The notes: generated by a model not told the origin, from the letters alone. Counted from the first letter of the stretch, positions 55,647-63,796 are shown. The stretch: 64,000 nt of DNA from Thiomonas arsenitoxydans (GCF_000253115.1 NC_014145.1:868001-932000); one strand, 5' to 3'. Program-made: numbers and translations.

Positions 55647-55778
55647 TTACCTCCCTCGGCGCTTGACGTACCCACTTTCCTGTAACGCCCGTAACAGGCT
55701 GCCGTCGTTTTCGCCCTGGACCGCCTCCAGGAGCTGCGACCAGGTTTTGTAGGTCCGCGTTGTGCGGACAGAATACAT
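55647..55778 (-). CDS. Free-standing 43-aa copy of the C-terminal domain of the gene at 58,473
   Basis: An ATG-started frame of 43 codons: MYSVRTTRTYKTWSQLLEAV, then QGENDGSLLRALQESGYVKR and RGR. It matches the last about 40 residues of the 209-aa protein at 58,473-59,102 with only a few, mostly conservative, changes (for example TYKLW, LLDSVQGDTDG there). A 29-bp stretch is identical between the two. It may be a duplication remnant or a functional small protein; the intact frame and conservative changes favour selection. It lies upstream of the 213-aa gene on the same strand. Confidence 0.55.
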   Translation of the reverse strand: MYSVRTTRTYKTWSQLLEAVQGENDGSLLRALQESGYVKRRGR

Positions 55779-56108
55779 CGTCTGCGTATTTTTGATTTGC
55801 TATATTGGCCGACTGCGAAAAGCCACCATCACGCATGAAGTGCGACGGAAGCGACAACGGACGGTTTTGATAAGCTGGAGGGGGTTATGGCCACGCTGCA
55901 ACCAAATGCGCAGTCTGGCGCAGGACATTCAATGTCAACACCTGTAAACGAGAGATGAAAATTACTATCGTTCTGCCATTCAAAGGTGATTTAAGTAACG
56001 CAACGAAACAGTGATTGCATTAGCTGACGTTCGAAGAACTGCCGTGCCGCTCCAATTAAGCTTTGAGCTGACCGTTATCGTGCACTATCAAATTGAGGGG
56101 ATGACTAC
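55779..56108. other. Intergenic region upstream of the two-gene membrane cassette
   Basis: About 330 bases, becoming AT-rich toward the right, that should contain the promoter of the rightward pair. GAGGGGATGACTAC near its end is the likely ribosome-binding site of the first gene. No gene is seen. Confidence 0.5.
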
Positions 56109-56978
56109 ATGTTGAATATGGACGCTGCTGCTTCAGCACGAAATCGTCTAAAGACAGCAGTTGACTGCTACAACTCACATCAAGAGCAAACAAAAAAACT
56201 CGCAGAGCAGCTCTATGCGCTCCGTCGGTCGAGCAGCGAAGAGTTGATTGGACCTATAGAGTCCTTCGTAAATGGATTGGCGTCGATTCCAAAAGAATTT
56301 AATCGAGCATTTGCGGCGTATCACGTCGAACTTCAGACTTTTGACGGCGTGGTTGCAGAGACCGATACGCGCCTGAAAGACATCAAGGTTACAGGCTCCA
56401 CAGCAACCGGAGCGGGCGTCGCGGCCGGCGCAACCACTGCGATGCTGGCTCCAACCGCCGCAATGGCCATTGCGACTACCTTTGGGACCGCGTCTACAGG
56501 TACGGCCATTGCAACGTTGTCTGGTGCAGCAGCTTCGAATGCTGCTCTCGCATGGTTGGGTGGCGGTGCCATAGCCGCCGGTGGAGGGGGTATGAGCGGT
56601 GGTGGTGCATTGCTCGCTTTGGCTGGGCCGATTGGGTGGGGGTTCGCGGGAGCCGCGGCTGTAGCAGGAGCGGTCTATGTCGCAAATGCAAATAGCAATG
56701 TCGCGAAAGAAGCTGATGAGAAGCTGAAACCAATTGAAATCGGAATTTGTACGCTCAAACTGGCTATTCGGGAAATATTGCAGCTATTGGACCTTACACG
56801 AGAGCACGTTCAAGGCATGAATAAATTGTTCTCGGACCTCAGTGTCAATGCTCCGAAGTCATACGCAGAATTCGATGCCAAGCAAAAACAGACGCTAGCT
56901 GCGTTGATTAATCACGTGCAATCTTTGTCTGCTTTATTAAATAAAAAATTACAAGACGCTAGTAATGGAGCTTATTAG
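56109..56978 (+). CDS. Unknown coiled-coil / glycine-rich membrane protein, first gene of a coupled pair
   Basis: A 289-aa protein in three parts: an N-terminal helical domain (residues about 1-95), a long Gly/Ala-rich hydrophobic centre (about 97-195, for example TATGAGVAAGATTAMLAP, GGGAIAAGGGGMSGGG and LLALAGPIGWGFAGAAAVAG) able to make two or more membrane hairpins, and a C-terminal helical domain (about 200-285). This build resembles pore-forming or membrane-inserting proteins with glycine-zipper segments. I recall similar centres in unassigned bacterial proteins but know no function. GC content is visibly lower than in the chromosome part. Its TAG overlaps the GTG of the next gene. Confidence 0.8.
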   Translation: MLNMDAAASARNRLKTAVDCYNSHQEQTKKLAEQLYALRRSSSEELIGPIESFVNGLASIPKEFNRAFAAYHVELQTFDGVVAETDTRLKDIKVTGSTATGAGVAAGATTAMLAPTAAMAIATTFGTASTGTAIATLSGAAASNAALAWLGGGAIAAGGGGMSGGGALLALAGPIGWGFAGAAAVAGAVYVANANSNVAKEADEKLKPIEIGICTLKLAIREILQLLDLTREHVQGMNKLFSDLSVNAPKSYAEFDAKQKQTLAALINHVQSLSALLNKKLQDASNGAY

Positions 56979-58420
56979 TGAAACAAAAAATTAATATTCC
57001 AGATTCGTCTTCAGTTTCCGACCAGTTTGCCGGCATTTTCGTTGATGGAATTAATGCAACCAGGTTTCGAGACGCAAACGGGCAGTTAGCAGCCCAAGAT
57101 GCTTCTTTCTTGAAATCTATCGCGGAGATGGCCAAGGTCCGCGACTTCATTGGCGCCCCCGAACACATTTTAGGTCGAGATAACACCAAACACGGCGAGA
57201 TTGCCGAGCAAGTCGAGGTGGCCGTGAGGCGCGCTCGAGATGTTTTGGGGGGTATGGAACCCACGGCGACGTTCGATGGAGTTGGCAGAACGGCACCTAT
57301 GGATTACCGGGTTGGAGGCATTGACGTCCAGTCCAAATTCATTAATGGAAGCAATAACACCTTGAGCCATGTGATTGACCATATGGACCGTTATACGAAC
57401 TTCGGTCGAGATGGCTCCATCTATCAAATCCAGAAGGAACAAATTGACCAAATTAATTCGGTTCTAAATGGCAATACTGGCGACTTAAGTGCAAAAACAG
57501 TCCAAGCAATCCGCGATAAAGTGCAACACATCGAACAATTATCCGGTAAGTCGTTTGATGAAGTCGTTAGACCTTCGGTATCCGACTATTCGGAGGTGCA
57601 GGTCGGTAAAATAAATCAGACAATTGACCGACACGAGAGCGACCTTCGCGGGCAAAACGAAACACTGAAGAATCAGATTCAGGCTAGGCATCAACCATCA
57701 GTCGCCGAAGGCTTCAAGGCCGCAGGTAGCGCTGCTGCTGTAGGAGCAGCTGTAGGCTTTACAGCGAAGGCATGGGTCAAGTATCGGGAGGGAAAGAATA
57801 TCTTCAAGGGCGATTTTACTGCGGAAGACTGGGAAGAGGTCGGTGGCGCAGCGCTCAAAGGAGGCGTCGGTGGGGCTATCGCAGGTGGTGCTATTTATGT
57901 CTTGACGAATAGTGCGGAGCTGTCAGCTCCTTTCGCCGGCGCATTTGTGTCAGCAGCAAAGGGGGTCGCATCGCTGGTGTCCGATTACCATGCGGGCAAG
58001 ATTTCGATGGGAACGCTTATTGATAATGGCCTATTTGTTTGTAGCGATGCGGCTCTCGTCGGTATTTGCACGGCAGCGGGACAAACGTTAATCCCAATTC
58101 CTGTGATTGGGGCAGTAATAGGGTCGTTTGCTGGTAAGCTTTTATCGCTTTTTCTTGGAAGCAGAGTGCAAGCAGCTCAGAAGCGTCTGAATGTTGAGTT
58201 GCAGCAGTTTCGTAAGGCAGTCGGAACAAAGTATCAATCTCTGTTGGAAGAAATGGATGCCAAGTTCCAACAACTGGGCGATTTGACCAATGTTGCGTTC
58301 GATGTCCGGCTCAATGAAAACCTTCTGGCCAACAGCGTGGCGCTGGCACGCGCGTATGGGGTCCCAGACGAACGGCTTCTTCACTGCGAAGGTGAGCTGG
58401 ACAAATTCATGTGCGGTTAG
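56978..58420 (+). CDS. Unknown protein with membrane segments, second gene of a coupled pair
   Basis: A 480-aa protein starting at GTG 56978 inside TAGTG, so translation is coupled to the first gene. The N-terminal about 150 residues look like a soluble domain with FDGVGRTAPMDYRVGGIDVQ then SKFINGSNNTLSHVIDHMDR, a basic/polar pattern that might be enzymatic; no known catalytic motif is certain. A helical linker (residues about 150-240) leads to hydrophobic Gly/Ala segments (AAAVGAAVGFTAKAWV, GGVGGAIAGGAIYVL, IPIPVIGAVIGSFAGKLLS) and a helical C-terminus. Together with the first gene it looks like a membrane-targeted two-component module of unknown role. Confidence 0.78.
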   Translation: MKQKINIPDSSSVSDQFAGIFVDGINATRFRDANGQLAAQDASFLKSIAEMAKVRDFIGAPEHILGRDNTKHGEIAEQVEVAVRRARDVLGGMEPTATFDGVGRTAPMDYRVGGIDVQSKFINGSNNTLSHVIDHMDRYTNFGRDGSIYQIQKEQIDQINSVLNGNTGDLSAKTVQAIRDKVQHIEQLSGKSFDEVVRPSVSDYSEVQVGKINQTIDRHESDLRGQNETLKNQIQARHQPSVAEGFKAAGSAAAVGAAVGFTAKAWVKYREGKNIFKGDFTAEDWEEVGGAALKGGVGGAIAGGAIYVLTNSAELSAPFAGAFVSAAKGVASLVSDYHAGKISMGTLIDNGLFVCSDAALVGICTAAGQTLIPIPVIGAVIGSFAGKLLSLFLGSRVQAAQKRLNVELQQFRKAVGTKYQSLLEEMDAKFQQLGDLTNVAFDVRLNENLLANSVALARAYGVPDERLLHCEGELDKFMCG

Positions 58421-58472
58421 GTGCCAAGTGGGCAGGTGTTGGTGGGCTGCTTTGCCATCGGCTTGCTGCAAG

Positions 58473-59102
58473 CTAATGGCCCCGCCGCTTGACGTACCCA
58501 CTTTCCTGTAACGCGCGCAACAGCGAGCCGTCGGTGTCCCCCTGGACTGAATCCAAAAGCTGGGACCAAAGCTTGTATGTGCGGGTGGTGCGGACGCCTT
58601 CTGCGGGCGCTTTGCCGTAATGACCGGCGGCCACGGATTGGGCGGCAGTACGGATGCCGGTGAGTGCCTCCGCCAGCGGGTCGGCGGACTCGGTGGTTAC
58701 GGCGGTTACGGCCGAGCCCTTCGCATGCAGTCCCCCCACCACCTGCTGCAGCTGTTCAACAAGGGCGGCCGGGACGGGTTGCCCAGCACTGCGGTCAGCC
58801 GCTTCACCCAGCAACCGTAACGCCTCTTCAATCCGCCACGCAGGGTCCATCTCACGTTGCTCTGCCGCACGATTTTCCTCCGAGGCTCGCTGCCGGGCTG
58901 GGGTGCAGACTTTGGATTCAACAAAGGCGAGTTCGGCGGGCGAAAGCTTTGATTGCAGGTTGGGCGAGATGGCGGCGGCAGTGAGGGGGATGCTGCCCAC
59001 GTATCGCTGGTGCGTGTAGCCGTGGGTGTTGCCGGCGGTGCCCTTGGGGACCCAGGCTGAGCGGTAGAGCAGGGCACGGTTACGGCGGGTTTTGATGTGC
59101 AT
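58473..59102 (-). CDS. Unknown conserved island protein (209 aa)
   Basis: A 209-aa basic N-terminus (HIKTRRNRALLYRSAWVPKG) protein followed by KLSPAELAFVESKVCTPARQ, an Ala/Glu-rich middle and a C-terminal domain RTYKLWSQLLDSVQGDTDGS then LLRALQESGYVKRRG. The last domain recurs alone at 55,647-55,778. I have seen related proteins only as hypotheticals in mobile elements. It converges on the two-gene membrane cassette, 52 bases from its stop. No signal peptide. Confidence 0.72.
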   Translation of the reverse strand: MHIKTRRNRALLYRSAWVPKGTAGNTHGYTHQRYVGSIPLTAAAISPNLQSKLSPAELAFVESKVCTPARQRASEENRAAEQREMDPAWRIEEALRLLGEAADRSAGQPVPAALVEQLQQVVGGLHAKGSAVTAVTTESADPLAEALTGIRTAAQSVAAGHYGKAPAEGVRTTRTYKLWSQLLDSVQGDTDGSLLRALQESGYVKRRGH

Positions 59103-59241
59103 GTTGCTGACTCCGGTGCTGTTGTGTGCATCGTGTAGTCACCACTGTTGGAAAGGAAGCGTCACCCCACAAACGCGGCGCGCTTGAGCGAGCCGTCAAA
59201 GATGACCTGCTATCGGCTTCTGGCTAGTCGTTCAGGCTCAA

Positions 59242-60159
59242 CTAAACGCTGTCGGTGGCAATGCTCGCCTGTCCGTTGGCCTCTGGAGTAGCCGCAGGGA
59301 GATAGTCCCACGGGAGGTCTTCGTAGAAGCCTTGGACTCGCGCGTAGGCTTCTTCGAATGGCGGTAGCTCGCCTTCGACTTCTGGGGCAAGGTCTTCGTA
59401 TCCCTCACTGGCCATCCTCTTGATTTCAGGATTGGCAAACGAGCCTCTATTGGGCTCAATTCCGCGTTCGCGGCACGAGGTTGCCAGCAGTTCAAGTAGC
59501 CCCTTCTTATCTTCTGCCGTGAACGCGGCCCCGGAGGCTAGCAGGAGGTTTAGGTCGTAAACGTCTTGGCGCCTGTTTCTGTTTCGAATTGGTTGCTGCA
59601 GTAGAGAGCGCATTTTCTCTGCGAGCAGGTTCTCGAAGCTATAGACCTGAAGCCCGTCTACATCGCCAAGGCCCAAAAGCTCAACGTCGTAGACAGCCTC
59701 GTTGTAGCTGTAGTCAATCTGCACGACAGTGGTGGCCTGTCCGCTGTTGAGCCTCGCGACGGCTGCGATTTTGCTTCTCTGCGCGTATCCGATGCTCACC
59801 GAGAGTGTGGGGAACTTTGCATCAGGCCGACGCGGGTTGATTACGGCTCGCTGTCGCCTACACATGGTGTCATAGGGTAACTGGTCGTTCGCTAGCGCAA
59901 GCTGCTGGTCGAGTTCCTCTAACAACTCCTTTTCGGAGTTCTTGGCGTACTTTTCGCGTGTGGAGAAGTCCGCATCCTTTGTGAATCGGCTGCTGTCGTA
60001 TCTGATGGCCATCAGCATTCCCCCCTTCATGACCATCGTCGACCGAAGTGCGAGGGAGGTGCTAATTGCGTGGAGAACGATATGGACAGCTTCTCGGAAG
60101 CTGGCTTTCCCTAGGGGGGCCTTTTTGACCCATTCCGGGAGGTCGAGTTCTTCAAGCAT
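59242..60159 (-). CDS. abiEii: AbiEii-type nucleotidyltransferase toxin
   Basis: A 305-aa member of the AbiEii/AbiGii family (MenA/AbiEii nucleotidyltransferases). The nucleotide-binding motif appears as VMKGGMLMAIRYDSSRFTKDADFSTR, that is KGG...R.TKDxD, the family active site, and SFENLLAEKMRSLLQQP with RRQDVYDLNLLL is the downstream conserved region. Such toxins modify tRNA 3' ends or other acceptors with nucleotides and give phage resistance. It overlaps the abiEi gene by 8 bases. Confidence 0.88.
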   Translation of the reverse strand: MLEELDLPEWVKKAPLGKASFREAVHIVLHAISTSLALRSTMVMKGGMLMAIRYDSSRFTKDADFSTREKYAKNSEKELLEELDQQLALANDQLPYDTMCRRQRAVINPRRPDAKFPTLSVSIGYAQRSKIAAVARLNSGQATTVVQIDYSYNEAVYDVELLGLGDVDGLQVYSFENLLAEKMRSLLQQPIRNRNRRQDVYDLNLLLASGAAFTAEDKKGLLELLATSCRERGIEPNRGSFANPEIKRMASEGYEDLAPEVEGELPPFEEAYARVQGFYEDLPWDYLPAATPEANGQASIATDSV

Positions 60160-61081
60160 CGTCGAATTCCTGCTCTGGAGAGCTAAGTGACGGCACGTTT
60201 ATGGATAGCTTCCACGTCTCGGAGTAGTTCGAGACGTACTCGCCGTCGGGGTCCAGCTTTCGAGAGCCACCGCGCTGCGCATAGGTTTGCCACTCGCTTG
60301 CTGCGTCGAACTGCAGGTGACACACCTCCGTCAGCACGTAGCCAGCGCGAACCTTGTCGATGGACTGACCGTGGCGGCTCACTTCGTCCACGATGAGCTT
60401 TAGGTTGCGCTTTGCTTCGCGTCGATAAACGTCAATGACGTGTTGCATACCGCCGCACGACTTGGGTTCGCGCAGCATGTCGAGGAAGACGCGACCAATC
60501 GTTGCGACTCTTAGAGGCGAGCCAGCGACGTTCCGAAATGCTCCAAACTGGCTCCGCTCATGAACATGGATAGTTGTTCCTAAGAGGTTGCTCAGAGCCG
60601 GGAGCGTTAGTCGAGGGAGGCCAGACTGCTTATACGCCACCAAGTCCTCTGCAAGGTCTCTTGCCATGCGCGCCTTGGCTTGCTTGCGCCATTCGATTGC
60701 CGGAGGCCTGGTTAGATAGAGGATTTTTGGGAACCTGTCGGTGAGGCCGTGGTGCTCCATGGCGCTCAGATGCGACACATACGCGAACGGGTCGAGGCAG
60801 CATGCAATCTCCGCGGGACTTGCCGCGGAGTGACCGAAGAGCAGATAGGCGCTGCGGGCGCCGCTTATCTTGACCAACAGCCGGACGGCGAGGAGCGCAT
60901 CCATGACCCGCTCGTACTCCCTCTTAGACGCCTCGATTTCCAGAGACTTGCCCTTCAAATAGACCAGCTTGCCGAGTTCGTAAGCGGTAATGGCCGGTCC
61001 GGTGGACGCGCTTAGGCTTTCCGCGACGAGAGGGAGAAGGTCAGTGTGCGCTGGGACTGCTAGGTTTTTTGGATTCGTCAT
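60152..61081 (-). CDS. abiEi: AbiEi-like antitoxin with winged-helix regulator domain
   Basis: A 309-aa partner of the nucleotidyltransferase. It has an N-terminal part with AITAYELGKLVYLKGKS (winged-helix-like), a conserved middle (CCLDPFAYVSHLSAMEHHGLTD) found in AbiEi antitoxins, and the C-terminal antitoxin domain (GSPLRVATIGRVFLDMLREP). AbiEi proteins of the family bind inverted repeats in their own promoter. The ATG at 61079-61081 directly touches the first of three large palindromes, leaving no room for a normal ribosome-binding site, so translation is either leaderless or controlled by hairpin opening. Confidence 0.85.
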   Translation of the reverse strand: MTNPKNLAVPAHTDLLPLVAESLSASTGPAITAYELGKLVYLKGKSLEIEASKREYERVMDALLAVRLLVKISGARSAYLLFGHSAASPAEIACCLDPFAYVSHLSAMEHHGLTDRFPKILYLTRPPAIEWRKQAKARMARDLAEDLVAYKQSGLPRLTLPALSNLLGTTIHVHERSQFGAFRNVAGSPLRVATIGRVFLDMLREPKSCGGMQHVIDVYRREAKRNLKLIVDEVSRHGQSIDKVRAGYVLTEVCHLQFDAASEWQTYAQRGGSRKLDPDGEYVSNYSETWKLSINVPSLSSPEQEFDDA

Positions 61082-61123
61082 AGCGCCGTACGCTGTGTCC
61101 TGAGGACACAGCGTACGGCGCTA
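61081..61123. repeat. Long perfect palindrome P1 at the abiEi start
   Basis: Twenty-base arms, perfectly complementary, around a 3-base centre TGA. The core is TGTGTCC-TGA-GGACACA. The outermost base is the first base of the abiEi start codon on the minus strand. Confidence 0.92.
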
Positions 61124-61141
61124 TGCTTGAAAAATCAAGCA
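61124..61141. repeat. Short palindrome between P1 and P3
   Basis: TGCTTGA and TCAAGCA surround AAAA. It lies directly next to P1. On the minus strand the loop gives TTTT, so it may also act as part of a promoter or small terminator. Confidence 0.7.
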
Positions 61142-61163
61142 TCCGCGCAGCAGTTCTATACGT

Positions 61164-61208
61164 CCAGCTGCTACACTTGCGTCCTCAGGACGCAAGTGTA
61201 GCAGCTGG
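61164..61208. repeat. Long perfect palindrome P2
   Basis: Twenty-one-base arms around TCA. The core is TTGCGTCC-TCA-GGACGCAA. The outer arms are unrelated in sequence to those of the palindromes on either side, yet perfectly self-complementary. Confidence 0.92.
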
Positions 61209-61267
61209 AGCTACCGTAGCCTAGTCCTCCAGACGATTTGCATCGGAGACGGGCTTTGACTTCTTCG

Positions 61268-61316
61268 CAGTACGGCCTTACACTGCGTCCTTAGGACGCA
61301 GTGTAAGGCCGTACTG
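61268..61316. repeat. Long perfect palindrome P3
   Basis: Twenty-three-base arms around TTA. The core is CTGCGTCC-TTA-GGACGCAG. It is the most distal from abiEi. The three large palindromes are spaced about 84 and 106 bases centre to centre. Confidence 0.92.
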
Positions 61317-61593
61317 ATTGACTTCAATCTGCCCCTTCTAACCAACGCGGCCTAAGCGGTGGATGGGCTAGCTGTCGCAGCAGCTCACAGTGCGTCCGGG
61401 CATGCGACTCGCGCTTGCCTTCGCTCTGCTCTCACCTATCCAGTTGACTGCCGACCTGGATACACCTTAGTTTGCCTCGACTATCCTGCAGCGTGTTCCT
61501 GGTTGAGCCTTTCCAGCAGCCTAGTGACCGCGACACCAAGAGTTGTTGGGAACGTCGAAAGCGCTACGCGCAGATAGTCACCTAGTCTAGTCA

Positions 61594-62223
61594 TCAGACT
61601 TGATGGGCGTCTTCCGCGGCGACGGCATGCCAAGCGGCGCTGCTGAAGCCGGCACTCGGATGCAACATGCGAACCGCCAGCACGCGCCTCACGGGTTGAC
61701 TCATCCTCGGCTGCGGAGCCAAGTCGTACCAGCACGACAGTGCTCTTACGTTCTTTTGAATCGTCGGGCCAGCTGTTGCCTCTTCAGGCAACCAGTTCCA
61801 AAGCGTGTACCCGAGGACCCACACCACGTCGGGTCGAAGGACTTCAAGCGTTGCGAGGAAGGGTTCCTTGGCCGCTTCAATCATTTCAGATTTCGGTCCG
61901 ACACGGGGGCCGTGGCCAACCGATTCCTGAATGAAATTGGCGTACGCGACAGAGTCCCAGAAGCGTCGCTTTTCGTCCAGCGTCGGCGCGTGCCCGATGG
62001 CAACCATCGCAATCTTTGTCCAGTGCGCCACACTGTCTTCACCTGAACGCTGCTCCTCAATGCATTGCCGCGTGAGGTCAGCGGTCACGGGCACGTCCGA
62101 ATCCCACTGGTAGTGAGATTGCCCAAGGATGAGGGTGCGACGCCCCCAAAGACCCTCTTCAAAAGCCCCGCCAACCCATGGCTGAAAATACACGGACGCA
62201 GGGAATTCGGGATACGTTCCCAT
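61594..62223 (-). CDS. Uracil-DNA-glycosylase-fold-like protein of unknown role
   Basis: A 209-aa protein from the ATG at 62223, which follows TATGGAGGCGTCTCG. The frame is open upstream to 62469, but that part is Arg-rich and looks non-coding. RRTLILGQSHYQWD followed by QCIEEQRSG, HWTKIAMVAIG, a RPDVVWVLGYTLWNWLP strand and a C-terminal VRMLHPSAGFSSAAWH match a UDG-superfamily-like outline, in which an N-terminal GxS/GxD loop and a C-terminal H-P loop form the active site. Specificity is unclear. The 277 bases between P3 and this gene show nothing. Confidence 0.6.
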   Translation of the reverse strand: MGTYPEFPASVYFQPWVGGAFEEGLWGRRTLILGQSHYQWDSDVPVTADLTRQCIEEQRSGEDSVAHWTKIAMVAIGHAPTLDEKRRFWDSVAYANFIQESVGHGPRVGPKSEMIEAAKEPFLATLEVLRPDVVWVLGYTLWNWLPEEATAGPTIQKNVRALSCWYDLAPQPRMSQPVRRVLAVRMLHPSAGFSSAAWHAVAAEDAHQV

Positions 62224-62526
62224 CGAGACGCCTCCATAGTCAAACTCGCCGATTCCGCAGCGAGACGTCAGCTTAGCGTTCTGCAACTCTGACATGGAAT
62301 CCGTGTAGAGGTCGCACAGATGGTGCCCGTCGCAAGCCACCAGTTCCGCGTCGCGGATGCACGGGGTGCGACTGATTGAGGCCCTTCGAGGGTTGGTGCG
62401 GGCGCTATCGGCGACTGGTCCAGAGCCAGAACGTCCGGGCTGACGCGCTTCAAGCCATGCCCGCATCACGCGCCCTCTTCCCGGCGCCGTCTGGTGTGCC
62501 TACACTCAAAGCCACTGGAGCACGCA
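62224..62526. other. Upstream region of the UDG-like gene
   Basis: About 300 bases with no supported gene. An extension of the leftward frame through here is possible, but its composition does not favour it. Confidence 0.4.
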
Positions 62527-62709
62527 ATGACCTCGTATGACCGCAAGAACGACGTCATCGACCTGCTCGCAATGAAGTAGGCCAGCGTGGCACGCATGCT
62601 CGCGACGGCCAAGGCGCTCCACGACAGGAGCGAGCTGCGGCCTATGCCAATCCCTGCTCACGTCGCGCTACCTACTGCGGAACCTCTTCGAGTGAGGACT
62701 AAGAAGTGA
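62527..62709 (+). pseudogene. Small ORF broken by an in-frame TAG
   Basis: Starts MTSYDRKNDVIDLLAMK, hits TAG at 62,578-62,580, and continues in the same frame with ASVARMLATAKALHDRSELR and PMPIPAHVALPTAEPLRVRT, ending at TGA 62,707-62,709. The stop overlaps the GTG start of the next ORF (GTGA). The length without the stop would be 60 aa. It could be a decayed small gene or one read through. Confidence 0.45.
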
Positions 62710-62906
62710 GCGGATTGACCGAATGCGACCAGGATAGCCCCGGCGTCGCGGAGACCATTCGGGCGATGTCGGCAGACGAGGTGCGCAAGCTTCTCGAAGA
62801 AGCGCGTGCGTCGGAGCTGCGCCGAACGCTGGAGGATGTGCAGGCAGTTGTCGCCGCTTGGCACGAGTTCGGTAGCCATCCGACTCCTTCGAAGGCTACG
62901 GGGTAG
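62706..62906 (+). CDS. Small acidic-helical protein, coupled to the preceding ORF
   Basis: A 66-aa frame from GTG, overlapping the previous stop by GTGA. The protein (SGLTECDQDSPGVAETIRAM, then SADEVRKLLEEARASELRRT) has amphipathic helices typical of small regulatory proteins. No family is recognised. Confidence 0.45.
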   Translation: MSGLTECDQDSPGVAETIRAMSADEVRKLLEEARASELRRTLEDVQAVVAAWHEFGSHPTPSKATG

Positions 62907-63300
62907 CGCTCCCTGTGCATCGCTGAGATGCCGACGGTTACACCGCCGCGGGCACCACGGGAACACGTCCCCTGGCATCACCGTGACCACGGTGGCTGGC
63001 AACTGGCGGCACTCTCACCATCGACACGGACATCATCGAGTGCGCCTGGCCCGATGGCACCACAGGCCATCACCTCGACGGACCCGCGGGCGGACGGCGC
63101 TGCGTCCAGCAGCGTCCATCGATGAAACTGTTGCTGCGAGTAGGGGTCACGCTACACCCAGTCGGTACGTCAGTGAGGAGGCATCTGCCGCGACCGGGCA
63201 CGGCAAGGCGGTGCGAACCGCCGCCGGCCCAGCGCAGCATGCCCTCGTGCGAACAGCTCGGCGCGACCAGCGCCGAGACACTGCAGCGCGGGTCCCGCGA

Positions 63301-63314
63301 TTTCATCGATGAAA
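63301..63314. repeat. Palindromic site, copy 1
   Basis: TTTCATCGATGAAA, a perfect 14-bp palindrome, followed by CT. A partial form (CATCGATGAAA) lies at about 63,117-63,127. Confidence 0.7.
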
Positions 63315-63346
63315 CTCCGCGCCTGAGCCCGCCCTCGCCGGACGAA

Positions 63347-63360
63347 TTTCATCGATGAAA
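63347..63360. repeat. Palindromic site, copy 2
   Basis: A second exact TTTCATCGATGAAA, 46 bases after the first, again followed by CT. Identity over 16 bases and even spacing suggest binding sites for one protein. Confidence 0.7.
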
Positions 63361-63773
63361 CTGGGGCGACCAGGCGCTCGGCAGCACGGCTGCATGAAAC
63401 CGTGGGCAAGCTGCGACAGCACGGCTGCTGGCAGAACAGTTGGAGCCGACGTCGATAGCACAGTGGCCTTGCAAGTACATCCGGGACGGCGGCGGTTCGC
63501 ACCGGCGCAGCCGGGCGACGGAACAGCCGACCTTGAGAGACGTCGCGACGAAAACGTGAGCGACGCGCGCCCCTGGCGCGCGAGGTTGCCCGCTGGGGAA
63601 AAACCTCCTGCCCCCTGCCAGCGGGCGACCGCTCGGTCAGCCCCTTGAGTCACCCAGATTAAGAACGCGGCGGCGTGGTGCGCAGGACGCTGAGCCTCGG
63701 TTGCGCGGTCGTTGCTATACGCAATAAGCCCCGCCGCATCGCAGGAAGTCTGGTCGATGGGCGGCCCCGAAAA

Positions 63774-63789
63774 CTTTCAGCGCTGAAAG
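63774..63789. promoter_or_regulatory. Related palindrome before the last gene
   Basis: CTTTCAGCGCTGAAAG is a perfect 16-bp palindrome with the same TTTCA...TGAAA frame as the two sites upstream but with GCGC in the middle. It lies eight bases before the ATG at 63,797, where a repressor could block expression. Confidence 0.55.
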
Positions 63790-63796
63790 ACCGCCT

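Larger units (their letters stand above)
62907..63796. other. Gene-poor GC-rich region with palindromic sites
   Basis: About 890 bases with several overlapping open frames on both strands, none with a convincing start, composition or recognisable content. It contains two copies of TTTCATCGATGAAA and a partial third (listed separately). Confidence 0.5.

Noticed and set aside
61081..61316. CRISPR array
   Set aside because: The repeats are palindromes with different arms and unequal spacing, not a direct-repeat array, and no cas genes are near.
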